Of a DNA stretch of 33,577 nt, positions 10,311-17,269 are shown piece after piece. This stretch comes from Sedimenticola sp. (GTDB lineage Bacteria > Pseudomonadota > Gammaproteobacteria > Chromatiales > Chromatiaceae): NCBI GenBank assembly GCA_026985055.1, contig JALSQZ010000185.1, positions 1-33,577 of the forward strand, read 5' to 3'. The number at the start of each line of letters is the position of its first letter. The stretch's first letter is position 1. The notes under the pieces are model-generated. The model saw only the letters and a program-made list of their open reading frames with translations. It had not been told where the DNA came from and did not search any database. Made by a program: the position numbers and the translations under genes.

Positions 10311-11234
10311 TCAGAATTGCCGTACTTCAATGGCGGCGTTGCTGATCTTGTAACGCCGGTGTCCTTGCAGTTCACCCTGGCCGAGCATATCCAGGCGCAG
10401 GATAGCGATATAATCGGCTTCATTTTCCAGAAAACTGCGCCCGTGGGCATCCGCTATGCGCCAACGCCCGTTCAGGTACAGTTCCACCCAGTTGTGCAGG
10501 TCATCCGGGCGCATCACGGTGCTATCCTGATAGCGGTAGCCCGCCATAACCCGGGCAGGCAGACCGGCCGCCCTAGCCAGGGCGGCATACAGGTGGGCAA
10601 AATCTGTGCAATCGCCTTTGCGCATTTGCAGTGTCTTGAGCGCGCCCAAAGCACGGGACTGGTAGTTGGCCACCCGGATGTTGGCCAGCAGCCAGTCGTA
10701 TATCGCCCTGGCGCGTTGTGTTTCATCGGCCTGGCCGAAAGAACGCGCCAGCTTCACGATGCGGGGGTCGGTGGATTCGATCAGTGGCTCGGGCCGCAGG
10801 GCATCTTCCAATGCAGATGGCGCGCCCTTTTCCCGGCCATGACCATCATCCACGGCAAGATGAGCCTTGTTCTCGATGATCACGCTGCCATAAGGCGGAA
10901 TCTGCTCGATGGGGAAGGTCATGATGCGGTTCCCCAGCTGGTCGGTCTGTTCATGATAATCCCGGTTCGATTCGGTCTTGAGCAAGCGATTGGCTACGCC
11001 CTGTTTGACGACGCCACGCACCCAGAAATAAAGGTTTCTATGCAACCGCCCCGAACGATTCCTCAATTCATAGCGTTGGACAATTATCCGAACAGTCTCT
11101 ATTTTTCTTGATTTGCCATCTATTGGATCAAAGTTGCCTAAAACCCATAGTACCGCCGCAATCAGAAATGCAGTTGAGCACCCCCAAAAAATCAACATCA
11201 ACCTCAAGTATGGTGTGCTGGGTATTTCTTCCAT
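10311..11234 (-). CDS. Membrane-anchored transglutaminase-like (papain-fold) protein
   Basis: The product is 307 residues from the ATG at 11234; the frame stays open to a GTG at 11264 (317 residues). I prefer the ATG because a weak GAG precedes it and nothing resembling a ribosome site precedes the GTG. Counting from the GTG, one membrane segment covers about 20-43, a beta-rich domain 50-140, and the transglutaminase core 160-280. The catalytic triad is clear: Cys219 in KGDCTDFAH, His257 in LHNWVELY and Asp272 in WRIADAHG. Family members act as cysteine proteases, peptide cross-linkers or inactive scaffolds. With an N-terminal anchor the catalytic part probably faces the periplasm. It lies between two exported proteins on the same strand, 29 bases before the giant protein's start, which suggests it processes or cross-links that protein; this is inference. 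Confidence 0.85.
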   Translation of the reverse strand: MEEIPSTPYLRLMLIFWGCSTAFLIAAVLWVLGNFDPIDGKSRKIETVRIIVQRYELRNRSGRLHRNLYFWVRGVVKQGVANRLLKTESNRDYHEQTDQLGNRIMTFPIEQIPPYGSVIIENKAHLAVDDGHGREKGAPSALEDALRPEPLIESTDPRIVKLARSFGQADETQRARAIYDWLLANIRVANYQSRALGALKTLQMRKGDCTDFAHLYAALARAAGLPARVMAGYRYQDSTVMRPDDLHNWVELYLNGRWRIADAHGRSFLENEADYIAILRLDMLGQGELQGHRRYKISNAAIEVRQF

Positions 11235-11352
11235 CTGCGACTCTATAAAATGTACAAACAGCACTTTATGGCAGTGAATGGTTTTTCTATAAAGATCATG
11301 GTAATTATTGAGGCCTAAAAAGTTCCTTACGTAGCATTTACTTCACCACGAG

Positions 11353-11371
11353 GAGAAAATATGGTTTTCTC
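11353..11371. repeat. Small hairpin in the intergenic region
   Basis: GAGAAAA and TTTTCTC pair around a TATGG loop, 103 bases past the stop of the 620-residue protein. The stem resembles the central arm of the nested palindromic elements at 23744 and 26004 (AGAGAAAAT and its complement), so it may be a decayed fragment of that family. On the minus strand no T-run follows it, so it is not a standard intrinsic terminator. The rest of 11265-11473 shows nothing else clear. Confidence 0.45.
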
Positions 11372-11473
11372 TTTTCTTCTGAATTATTAGTCCGCTGTTA
11401 CAATTTCCGGAATCCCTAAATATCAAGTGGAGCGTCTTTACCCAACGTGGGAATTTCAATTTTTAAAGATACT

Positions 11474-13336
11474 CTATTGACATATCGATTCAAATCCATT
11501 CATAAAAATGGAATCAATGGTAGGCGGCATAGTGTTTACGCATGGATCAGAAGGGTCGGTAGGATCAGTTCCGCGCAAATATTCTTCCAAATCAGAAAAA
11601 CCATCTCCATCAAAATCCGTGCTTGCATTCTGAACCAATGAACCAAAATACTTGAGCTCCCATTCATCAGGCATACCATCGCCATCCATATCTACCACTG
11701 AAGTTACAACTACCCTAACAGTTTGATAGCTCCTCAATTCCCCATCGTCCGCTCGGAAAACAATGTCGTAAGTTCCTGTCTGATCCCTAGAAGGAACCCA
11801 TTGAAACAGATAACGACTAAAATCATAATCGAGATGTTCAGCGATAAAAGTAGCTCCAGCAGGCATGGGTGATGCGGTTACCTGCGGGATGGTGCGATTC
11901 GGGTCAGATACTTCAACCAGGAAGTCCAATGTTGTACCCGCGACCACGGATTGGTCATCGATGAACTGAATCACTGGTGCTTCGTTACCCGGCAGATCCA
12001 TGCCAAACACCAGGGTATAGAAAGAAGAATCCACATAGTCGAACAGATGCAAACCATACTGTGTGCTGCCTCCGGATCCACCCTTTTTGGTCAGCCAAGC
12101 ATTTTCCAGGGGAAGCTGGCTACCATCATCCCGGTAGGCGGCCATCAAATTCTTGGAACCGTTATAGGGATCCACCAACGAAACATAGTGCATGCCACTT
12201 ACCGAAGGCAGGTTCAGCTTGTATTTATCGCCAGGCAATACCGTCAGCGATGCGGATGTACTTAAATCCTCTACCACGGTATCTACGTACTCCGATTCAT
12301 ACACACGGATGACATCACCATCAAGGGCGAGAAAATCCAGAACATCGTCTCGACTGGGCAGATCGACCCACACATCATGGATCAGCAAGTGGGTGTCTAC
12401 GCTGTCAATGAGGGAAGTCAGGCGCCCTCCCAGCTCATCGGCATGGGAAAAACGCGCCTCGAACTCGATGAAGGTTCCCGACAGGGTGGTTTCCATCTGC
12501 CAGCGCCCGACCCGTGACTGACCGGCTTCGATATCGCCAAAGTCCATCAGCAACACCGGCTCAACTGGCTGGTTGTCCAGCTGCGCACCAGTGATACGGA
12601 AGTCGATCAGCAACCCCAGATCGTTTTCGATGATCTTGGGCTGTGCCGTATCGATGCTCAGATTGTGCGCGGCGCCACCACCATTGTTCGCCACCCTGAC
12701 GCCGAGGACAAAAGGTTCCGGTGGTTCAATCGGATTGGTAAAGGGATCGTCTGCGATTACATCACGGGTCAGGAAGTAATCGAGATTCAGCAGGGGCAAG
12801 GGTTTGACGAAGATCAGATCAGGTGCCACGGTGATTTCCTGCGGCACACCATTTTGCTTGTAGGTAAGCACCGCGCCAACGTCATAGCGTTTTCCTGTAG
12901 CAACGCTACCTCCGGCGCCAGGCGCGGGAATAATGAGCCAATGCACTTCGGCCTCAGAACTAGGATCAACCGTACCGCTTCCCGATATATCAGAAATATT
13001 AGACAACGAATCGACACGGATAAAAAAGGTAGCATCCGTATTGTTGGGGTCACTGCTGGCAAGTACGCTGTTGCCCTGCTCATCTGTAAACAGCACATCC
13101 ACCTTCACATCCGTCAGTTCCAGCGTATCCAGATGATTGGTGATCACCATGCGGGCATCGAAAGCCTGGCGTTCCAGGGTGAGCGTCTGTTCGATCTCGA
13201 TCTTGACCAGGGCGCAAATTGAATCGGTGGCGGAGGAAGCTGGAGAAAACAGCGCCCACAGAATAAAGAAAATAATGTGAACAGCGCCGTTGTGTGCAAA
13301 ACTTGGTTTGATTCCCTTTTTTCTTTTCACCGCCAT
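11474..13336 (-). CDS. Secreted protein with calcium-loop motifs and an NGFE-type C-terminal tail
   Basis: This 620-residue protein starts with a signal peptide (basic residues 4-10, hydrophobic 18-30, likely cut after SSA near 36). The body is beta-rich and resembles secreted multidomain proteins. Residues about 450-546 look like a cadherin-like or putative Ig domain (APVIQFIDDQSVVAG to a VRVVVTSV end). Two Asp-rich loops follow: DMDGDGMPD at about 549-557 and DFDGDGFSD at about 574-582, of the thrombospondin type 3 or EF-hand-like calcium class, leading into LEEYLRGTDPTDP. The protein ends IFMNGFESICQ, a tail I associate with exported gammaproteobacterial proteins, though I cannot name a characterised family. 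The gene is 210 bases upstream of the transglutaminase-like gene on the same strand. Ligand and function are unknown. AGAGGA directly abuts the ATG, which is closer than an ideal ribosome site. Confidence 0.85.
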   Translation of the reverse strand: MAVKRKKGIKPSFAHNGAVHIIFFILWALFSPASSATDSICALVKIEIEQTLTLERQAFDARMVITNHLDTLELTDVKVDVLFTDEQGNSVLASSDPNNTDATFFIRVDSLSNISDISGSGTVDPSSEAEVHWLIIPAPGAGGSVATGKRYDVGAVLTYKQNGVPQEITVAPDLIFVKPLPLLNLDYFLTRDVIADDPFTNPIEPPEPFVLGVRVANNGGGAAHNLSIDTAQPKIIENDLGLLIDFRITGAQLDNQPVEPVLLMDFGDIEAGQSRVGRWQMETTLSGTFIEFEARFSHADELGGRLTSLIDSVDTHLLIHDVWVDLPSRDDVLDFLALDGDVIRVYESEYVDTVVEDLSTSASLTVLPGDKYKLNLPSVSGMHYVSLVDPYNGSKNLMAAYRDDGSQLPLENAWLTKKGGSGGSTQYGLHLFDYVDSSFYTLVFGMDLPGNEAPVIQFIDDQSVVAGTTLDFLVEVSDPNRTIPQVTASPMPAGATFIAEHLDYDFSRYLFQWVPSRDQTGTYDIVFRADDGELRSYQTVRVVVTSVVDMDGDGMPDEWELKYFGSLVQNASTDFDGDGFSDLEEYLRGTDPTDPSDPCVNTMPPTIDSIFMNGFESICQ

Positions 13337-13578
13337 TCCTCTGACGTTCAGACTTACTTGCGGGCTGGAATGCTTGCAGTTTCCCAGCCACCGCCTCCCA
13401 ATGCAAATGCACCTCCGGTAATTTTGTGAACTTCATCACACTTTTCCCGCAATGAACCACCAGGACCAATACGGCCCAAATAAATCTCCCGCAGCCACTG
13501 TTTGATTTCCCCTCGCTTCCCCAGATCGCTTCTGCCACCCTCCCCTTTTCATTCGGCCTTCTTGTCTCAGTATCACTG

Positions 13579-14814
13579 ATGAAAACACCCCCGTTTCTCA
13601 AGCCACGGATAAAAGGCGCATCTTTTCCCGACGACGCCTTCCTGTGCCAGGAACCGGGAAAGCTGCTCGGTGGCCATCACGGTCTGTTGAATGAAATCCG
13701 CCGCACCGTTGGCATCCCCGACACCCATTACCGGGCGCTTTACCACCCCCTGTTCCATCATTTCGCCGCCTGGAGCCAGGAACTACCGGCATCGGAAGCG
13801 CACCATCACTGCGCGCCTGGCGGGGCTCTGCGCCACGGCATCGAGGTGGCCCTGCATGCGGTGAAACGGCGGCGCAAGCTGTTGCTGCCTGGCGGTGCCA
13901 CGGCAGAGCAACTGGCGGCCCGGCAGGATGTGTGGACCTACGCGGTGGTGTCGGCCGCACTGCTGCATGACTTTGGAAAACCCGTGGGGGATATTCAGGT
14001 CCTCATGCTCGATGCAGACGGCAGGGACATGGGTGCATGGCAGCCCTGGCGGGGCGATCTGCTGCAGCAGGGTTGCCATGCCTACCGCCTGCGCTACCGC
14101 CGCCAGCGAAACTACCGGTTGCATGAGCGCCTGCCGGCGTTTTTCGTTTCCCGGCTCATGCCACAACTGGGCCTGGAGTGGCTGGCGGAGGATGCGGAGG
14201 CTTTTTCGCTCTGGAGCGCCCTGCTGGCGGGCGACTGGGAAAACGCGGGCATCATTGGTGAGATCGTCAGCCACGCCGATGCCCGATCCGTTGCCGGCGA
14301 CTTGGCAGGCGATCAGCAACAGACGCCCGGCGCCCGGCAGCGCCCCCTGCATGAACGCTTGCTGACGGGGCTGCGTTATCTGCTGGATCAGGGGGCACTC
14401 CCCCTCAACGCCCGGGGCGCCGCGGGCTGGATAAAGGACGATGCTGTCTGGCTGGTGAGCAAGCGCGCCCTGGATGCCCTGCGGGAGCATCTGGAACGGG
14501 AGGGCCATGCCGGCATTCCCCTGCGCAATGATCGCCTCATGGACGCGCTCCAGCAGTCCGGCAGCCTGATTCCCTGTGATGACAAGGCAATCTGGAAGGT
14601 GCAGGTGTTCGCGGATAACTGGCCCCAGGCCAACACGCTCACCGTATTGCGCTTCCCTGTCGGAAAAATCTGGAGCGACCCCACGGCAGCGCCTGCGCCT
14701 TTTCGGGGAAGCATCACGCCCGATGGAGAGACACCGCCTGCCGTGACAGCGGTACCAGAGGGCGACCAGCAGGCATTGTCGCCACAAAAACATGCCCGAA
14801 TTCAACCAATATAG
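13579..14814 (+). pseudogene. MobH/TraI_2-type ICE relaxase, C-terminally truncated
   Basis: The 411-residue frame matches the N-terminal half of MobH relaxases (TraI_2, PFL_4751-type ICE relaxase). Visible features are LLGGHHGLLNEIRRTVGIP near 29-47, QELPASEAHHH at 67-77, the second histidine motif in LRHGIEV at 84-90, the metal-binding HD in LLHDFGKP (His130-Asp131), and the ending RNDRLMDALQQSG then a KAIWKVQV strand. The full-length family carries a further C-terminal domain and is normally well over 500 residues. Here the last residues RIQPI and the TAG stop are encoded by the terminal repeat of the adjacent IS30 remnant, so the native C-terminus is gone. In an intact ICE this protein would nick the transfer origin; here it is probably non-functional. 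No other transfer genes are visible. No clear ribosome site precedes the ATG. Confidence 0.82.
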
Positions 14815-15119
14815 GAAGGAGTTCGTCTATCACGCCCGGGTTGTTGAGGCACTGAATTGCAAGGTGTAACTCGCCCGTCCTTACCACAGTTGGGAGCGGG
14901 GAGCGAACGAAAACATGAATGGCCTGATCTGGCAGTACTTCCCGAAGGGAACCAACTTTGATCAGGTGACAGATGAGGAGATTGCCGAGGTGGAACGGAA
15001 GCTGAACATACGCCCCAGGAAGTGCCTCGGCTATCAGGCGCCCATTGAGGTGTTCTGTGATGGAGCACAGTGGTAGAACACCAAACTAGGTGGTGTTGCA
15101 CTTATTGGTTGAATTCGGG
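14795..15119 (+). mobile_element. Internally deleted IS30-family element
   Basis: CCCGAATTCAACCAATA at 14795-14811 faces its exact reverse complement at 15103-15119, giving the two ends. The right end continues inward as AAGTGCAACACCA on the complementary strand, the usual IS30-type inner sequence; the left end lacks it. Only about 290 bases remain between the ends, against about 1 kb for a complete IS30-family element. The internal deletion removed the first two thirds of the transposase. The left end lies inside the relaxase gene and provides its stop codon. Confidence 0.8.
14813..15076 (+). pseudogene. IS30-family transposase C-terminal remnant
   Basis: In one frame the sequence reads KEFVYHARVVEALNCKV, then a stop (TAA at 14867-14869), then LARPYHSWERGANENMNGL, followed by IWQYFPKGTNFDQVTDEE and RPRKCLGYQAPIEVF, ending at TAG 15074-15076. 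The PYHSWERGxNEN, QYFPKGT and RPRKxLGY blocks are diagnostic of IS30-family transposases. The position of the stop is normally an aromatic residue (YFARPYHSWERG), so a point mutation is likely. The start and the DNA-binding and early catalytic regions are missing. It cannot be active. Confidence 0.85.
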
Positions 15120-15248
15120 CGGACAATTCATGTGCTTTAAAACCGGACAGTTCTATTTATTGCTAACAGTTTTTGATGGATGTTGAAGAAGTCACCATGG
15201 GACATGGCTATGGCCGCTCGAAAACAGAATTAATCAGGGCTTCCTTTA

Positions 15249-15274
15249 GGGCATCTCGAAAAATCGAGATGCCC
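15249..15274. repeat. Perfect hairpin, terminal-arm copy of the palindromic family
   Basis: GGGCATCTCGA pairs with TCGAGATGCCC around an AAAA loop, an 11-bp perfect stem. It differs from the right terminal arm of the nested element (23869-23894) mainly in loop orientation and one stem base. It lies 24 bases past the stop of the unknown gene ending at 15298 (minus strand). The remainder of 15120-15297 contains two near-copies of CGGACARTTC about 30 bases apart and no gene I recognise. Confidence 0.7.
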
Positions 15275-15297
15275 TATTACTTATGAAAGCTATATAC

Positions 15298-16083
15298 TCA
15301 CCCAGTTAGACAGAAAGGGTTAGGCTTTTCTGAAATTGAATTCAATATATATACGGACCTGTTTTTTGCATCTTGTTCGGTTCTTAGTTGGAAGATATAT
15401 ATTTCTCCATCCCACAATTTTTCCAGAAGTGCCGTCCCGTGAATGTGATAATTGTATTTTACCGTGTATAATTTGCCTGATGGATCTCTGAGTCCGCAGA
15501 TACTTCCAGTCCTGCACAGATCGTCTACTACGGCATTTATGCTATGTATATGAGGCGGCTTCCTGTCAATAGGCGGTTTTTCGCAATATTGTTTTGCAAA
15601 TATCATTCTAAGGTCATGCTTCCAGCTCAGCGAAATGATCATGCTACGAGAAATATTTTGTCCCCCTTTCTTTTCAAGAAATGATCTGATTATAGATATC
15701 ATGAATTCCAATAGTTCCGGATCATCTGAAAACATGTCGTCAAAAGCCGCGGGAGCAAGGCCGTGATTTACGGAATTGACGTATACTCGACAGCAATTCG
15801 CGAATTCAGCCAGTTCGTGCTCTCTCCAGTGTGCTGGATCCAAGCGAATTTCGTAACCGATATGATGTTGTGGATCAACCTCTTCTTCATAAAAATTTAT
15901 CTCGATGCCTTGCTGATTGATTTGATTTAGAATTTTGAACATATCGGCAGCGTGGGCCTCCAGTGGTTTAGTCGGAACCTTGTCCATCGGTCCGTAAATT
16001 CGTCGTCCATGGCGATCAACTGCGATGCCATATTCGTATCGAATATCGACCACATGGAAATCTGGTGCAACAGCGTTGTTCAC
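15298..16083 (-). CDS. Protein of unknown function, AT-rich
   Basis: The product is 261 residues if translation starts at the GTG at 16083, which has GGAG seven bases upstream. The frame extends to a TTG at 16131, but that Gly-rich extension (SSGGGG) lacks a ribosome site. The protein appears soluble, with no signal peptide or membrane segment. It has an acidic middle (FDDMFSDDPELLEF), a helix with SFLEKKGG, and a C-terminal beta region (GLRDPSGKLYTVKYNY, then YIFQL). I recognise no family or catalytic motif. The codons are visibly richer in A and T than the flanking recombinase and relaxase genes, which suggests separate acquisition. It sits between the IS30 remnant and the toxin-antitoxin pair, a common place for element cargo such as phage defence or stability genes; that is only a positional guess. 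Confidence 0.7.
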   Translation of the reverse strand: MNNAVAPDFHVVDIRYEYGIAVDRHGRRIYGPMDKVPTKPLEAHAADMFKILNQINQQGIEINFYEEEVDPQHHIGYEIRLDPAHWREHELAEFANCCRVYVNSVNHGLAPAAFDDMFSDDPELLEFMISIIRSFLEKKGGQNISRSMIISLSWKHDLRMIFAKQYCEKPPIDRKPPHIHSINAVVDDLCRTGSICGLRDPSGKLYTVKYNYHIHGTALLEKLWDGEIYIFQLRTEQDAKNRSVYILNSISEKPNPFCLTG

Positions 16084-16578
16084 TCCAATTCTCCAGCCCC
16101 CTCCGCCTGAGGAACAGAACTGAGGACGCAAACGGCGGAGAAGGCGTAACGCAGGGAAAATTGCGCCACAGACTGATTTGAATAAGAATTTCGCGCAGAA
16201 ATAGCGCTGGAAATTTACGGGCGAGGCAAGGTGGTAATTTTCTGCAGGCGAACGAAATCACCTGTCCCGCTCAGAACGCGAGAAAGCCCCGGATCAATGC
16301 CCCGTGTGTATTTGATGACATCTTGGCTCTGGATGAGCCAGCCGAACTCACGATGTGGCCTATTCCGTGAGTGAGAGGGTATGTTACGAGGAGTAGATGG
16401 CCACTCTCCCTGGTCAGGCCGGATCTCTCGGTGCAACCGACCCTACTGTGGGTTTTCTTTTAGGTGCAACCCATAGGCACCTGTTCTCCATGCACTTGCA
16501 CACGATGTGCATAAATGAAGTGTTTCAGAATTAAATGATGTTGTCAAATTCCATCGTCGCTCTGTCGACTGCATGCAG
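16084..16578. other. Intergenic region with short palindromes, no gene seen
   Basis: This stretch separates the unknown gene from the antitoxin and probably contains the unknown gene's promoter. It holds an inverted repeat ACTCACG/CGTGAGT near 16347-16373 and an ATGCAC/GTGCAT pair near 16490-16512. A perfect 14-bp palindrome GACTGCATGCAGTC at 16567-16580 overlaps the antitoxin stop codon. The short open frames here lack starts with ribosome sites and resemble nothing I know. Confidence 0.4.
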
Positions 16579-16863
16579 TCAGGCTGCCAACTCGATGTGA
16601 ATGCGTCTGCCCAGTGCCTTCGCAGCTCGCTCCAGCGTCAGCAGGGTAACCGACGGGTTTTCCGGATCGAGCAGCCGTTCCAGTGCAGAACGACTGGTGC
16701 CCATGCGCCTGGCCATTTCCGTCTTGGAAAGTTGCTGGGCTTCCATGAGTTGTCGCACTTGATGAGCGATGACGCGTTTCAAGGCGATGGCCTCGGCCTC
16801 GGCCAGCAACCCTTCTGCTTCGAGAAAGTCATCGAAATTGCTGCCAATGTGTTGTCGCTTCAT
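16579..16863 (-). CDS. HigA-like Xre-family antitoxin
   Basis: The 94-residue product has a helix-turn-helix of the Xre class at about 30-80: VRQLMEAQQLSKTEMARRMG followed by SRSALERLLDP, ending with LERAAKALGRRIHIELAA, the typical end of small HigA-type antitoxins. The start at 16863 is fixed by the overlap with the toxin stop (TGAGATG) and a GGAG eight bases before the ATG; the longer frame upstream is the toxin gene in another frame. It should bind and neutralise the toxin and repress the pair through the palindrome at 17218-17235. Gene order toxin-antitoxin is the HigBA order. In an integrated element such a pair usually promotes maintenance. Confidence 0.85.
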   Translation of the reverse strand: MKRQHIGSNFDDFLEAEGLLAEAEAIALKRVIAHQVRQLMEAQQLSKTEMARRMGTSRSALERLLDPENPSVTLLTLERAAKALGRRIHIELAA

Positions 16864-16864
16864 C

Positions 16865-17209
16865 TCATTGCTCCAGGGTTGCCTTGCGCTGTCTGGCCAG
16901 TTGCAGGTCGGCCTGTGGGGTTTTCTGCGATTTCTTGATGAACCCATGCAGAAGCACCAGTTGACGATCCTGTAGGGTAAAAAGGATTCGCGCAATGCGC
17001 CGATCCAGTCGACAGCGCAGTTCCCACAGGCCGGGCTCCATTTTCCTGACTACGGGCATGCCCAATGGCCAGCCGTACTGCACCGTCTTGATGTCGCCGC
17101 CGATGATGCGCTTGTCCTGCCGGCTCAACCCGGTCAGCCATTCTCGGACCGGCTCCTTGCCCGATTCCGTGCGATAGAAAACGACATCCAGGGGAGAATC
17201 GGGAATCAT
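16865..17209 (-). CDS. HigB/RelE-superfamily toxin (Gp49-like)
   Basis: The 114-residue protein has the layout of Gp49-like RelE/HigB toxins: DVVFYRTESGKEPVREWL near the start, a middle GMPVVRKMEPGLWELRCRL, then ARILFTLQDRQLVLLHGFIKK and QKTP. The ELR, R-hydrophobic-F and LLHGFxKK blocks correspond to the core strands of this family, whose members cleave mRNA at the ribosome. Its stop and the antitoxin start share TGAGATG, so translation is coupled. The start codon lies eight bases from a palindromic operator and has no obvious ribosome site, so the transcript may be nearly leaderless. Identification as a toxin is firm; the precise RelE subfamily is less so. Confidence 0.85.
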   Translation of the reverse strand: MIPDSPLDVVFYRTESGKEPVREWLTGLSRQDKRIIGGDIKTVQYGWPLGMPVVRKMEPGLWELRCRLDRRIARILFTLQDRQLVLLHGFIKKSQKTPQADLQLARQRKATLEQ

Positions 17210-17217
17210 GGCACTAG

Positions 17218-17235
17218 CGTACCATAAATGGTACG
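17218..17235. promoter_or_regulatory. Palindromic operator upstream of the toxin-antitoxin pair
   Basis: CGTACCATAAATGGTACG is an inverted repeat with eight-base arms and a two-base centre, placed eight bases before the toxin start. Toxin-antitoxin pairs of this type are repressed through such palindromes by the antitoxin. It also lies 35 bases after the recombinase gene's stop, so the pair has its own promoter region despite being downstream of that gene on the same strand. Confidence 0.7.
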
Positions 17236-17269
17236 AACATGACTAGGGGACGAGTGCCCGGTGGAAGGT

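Noticed and set aside
13080..13601. 173-codon minus-strand frame across 13080-13601
   Set aside because: It overlaps the 620-residue gene's signal peptide in another frame and has no ribosome site or family. A second 57-codon frame at about 13370-13545 looks slightly coding-like but has no start, so it is not annotated.
13783..14805. 340-codon minus-strand frame
   Set aside because: It is antisense to the relaxase, which carries HD and family motifs; the antisense product has no recognisable domain.
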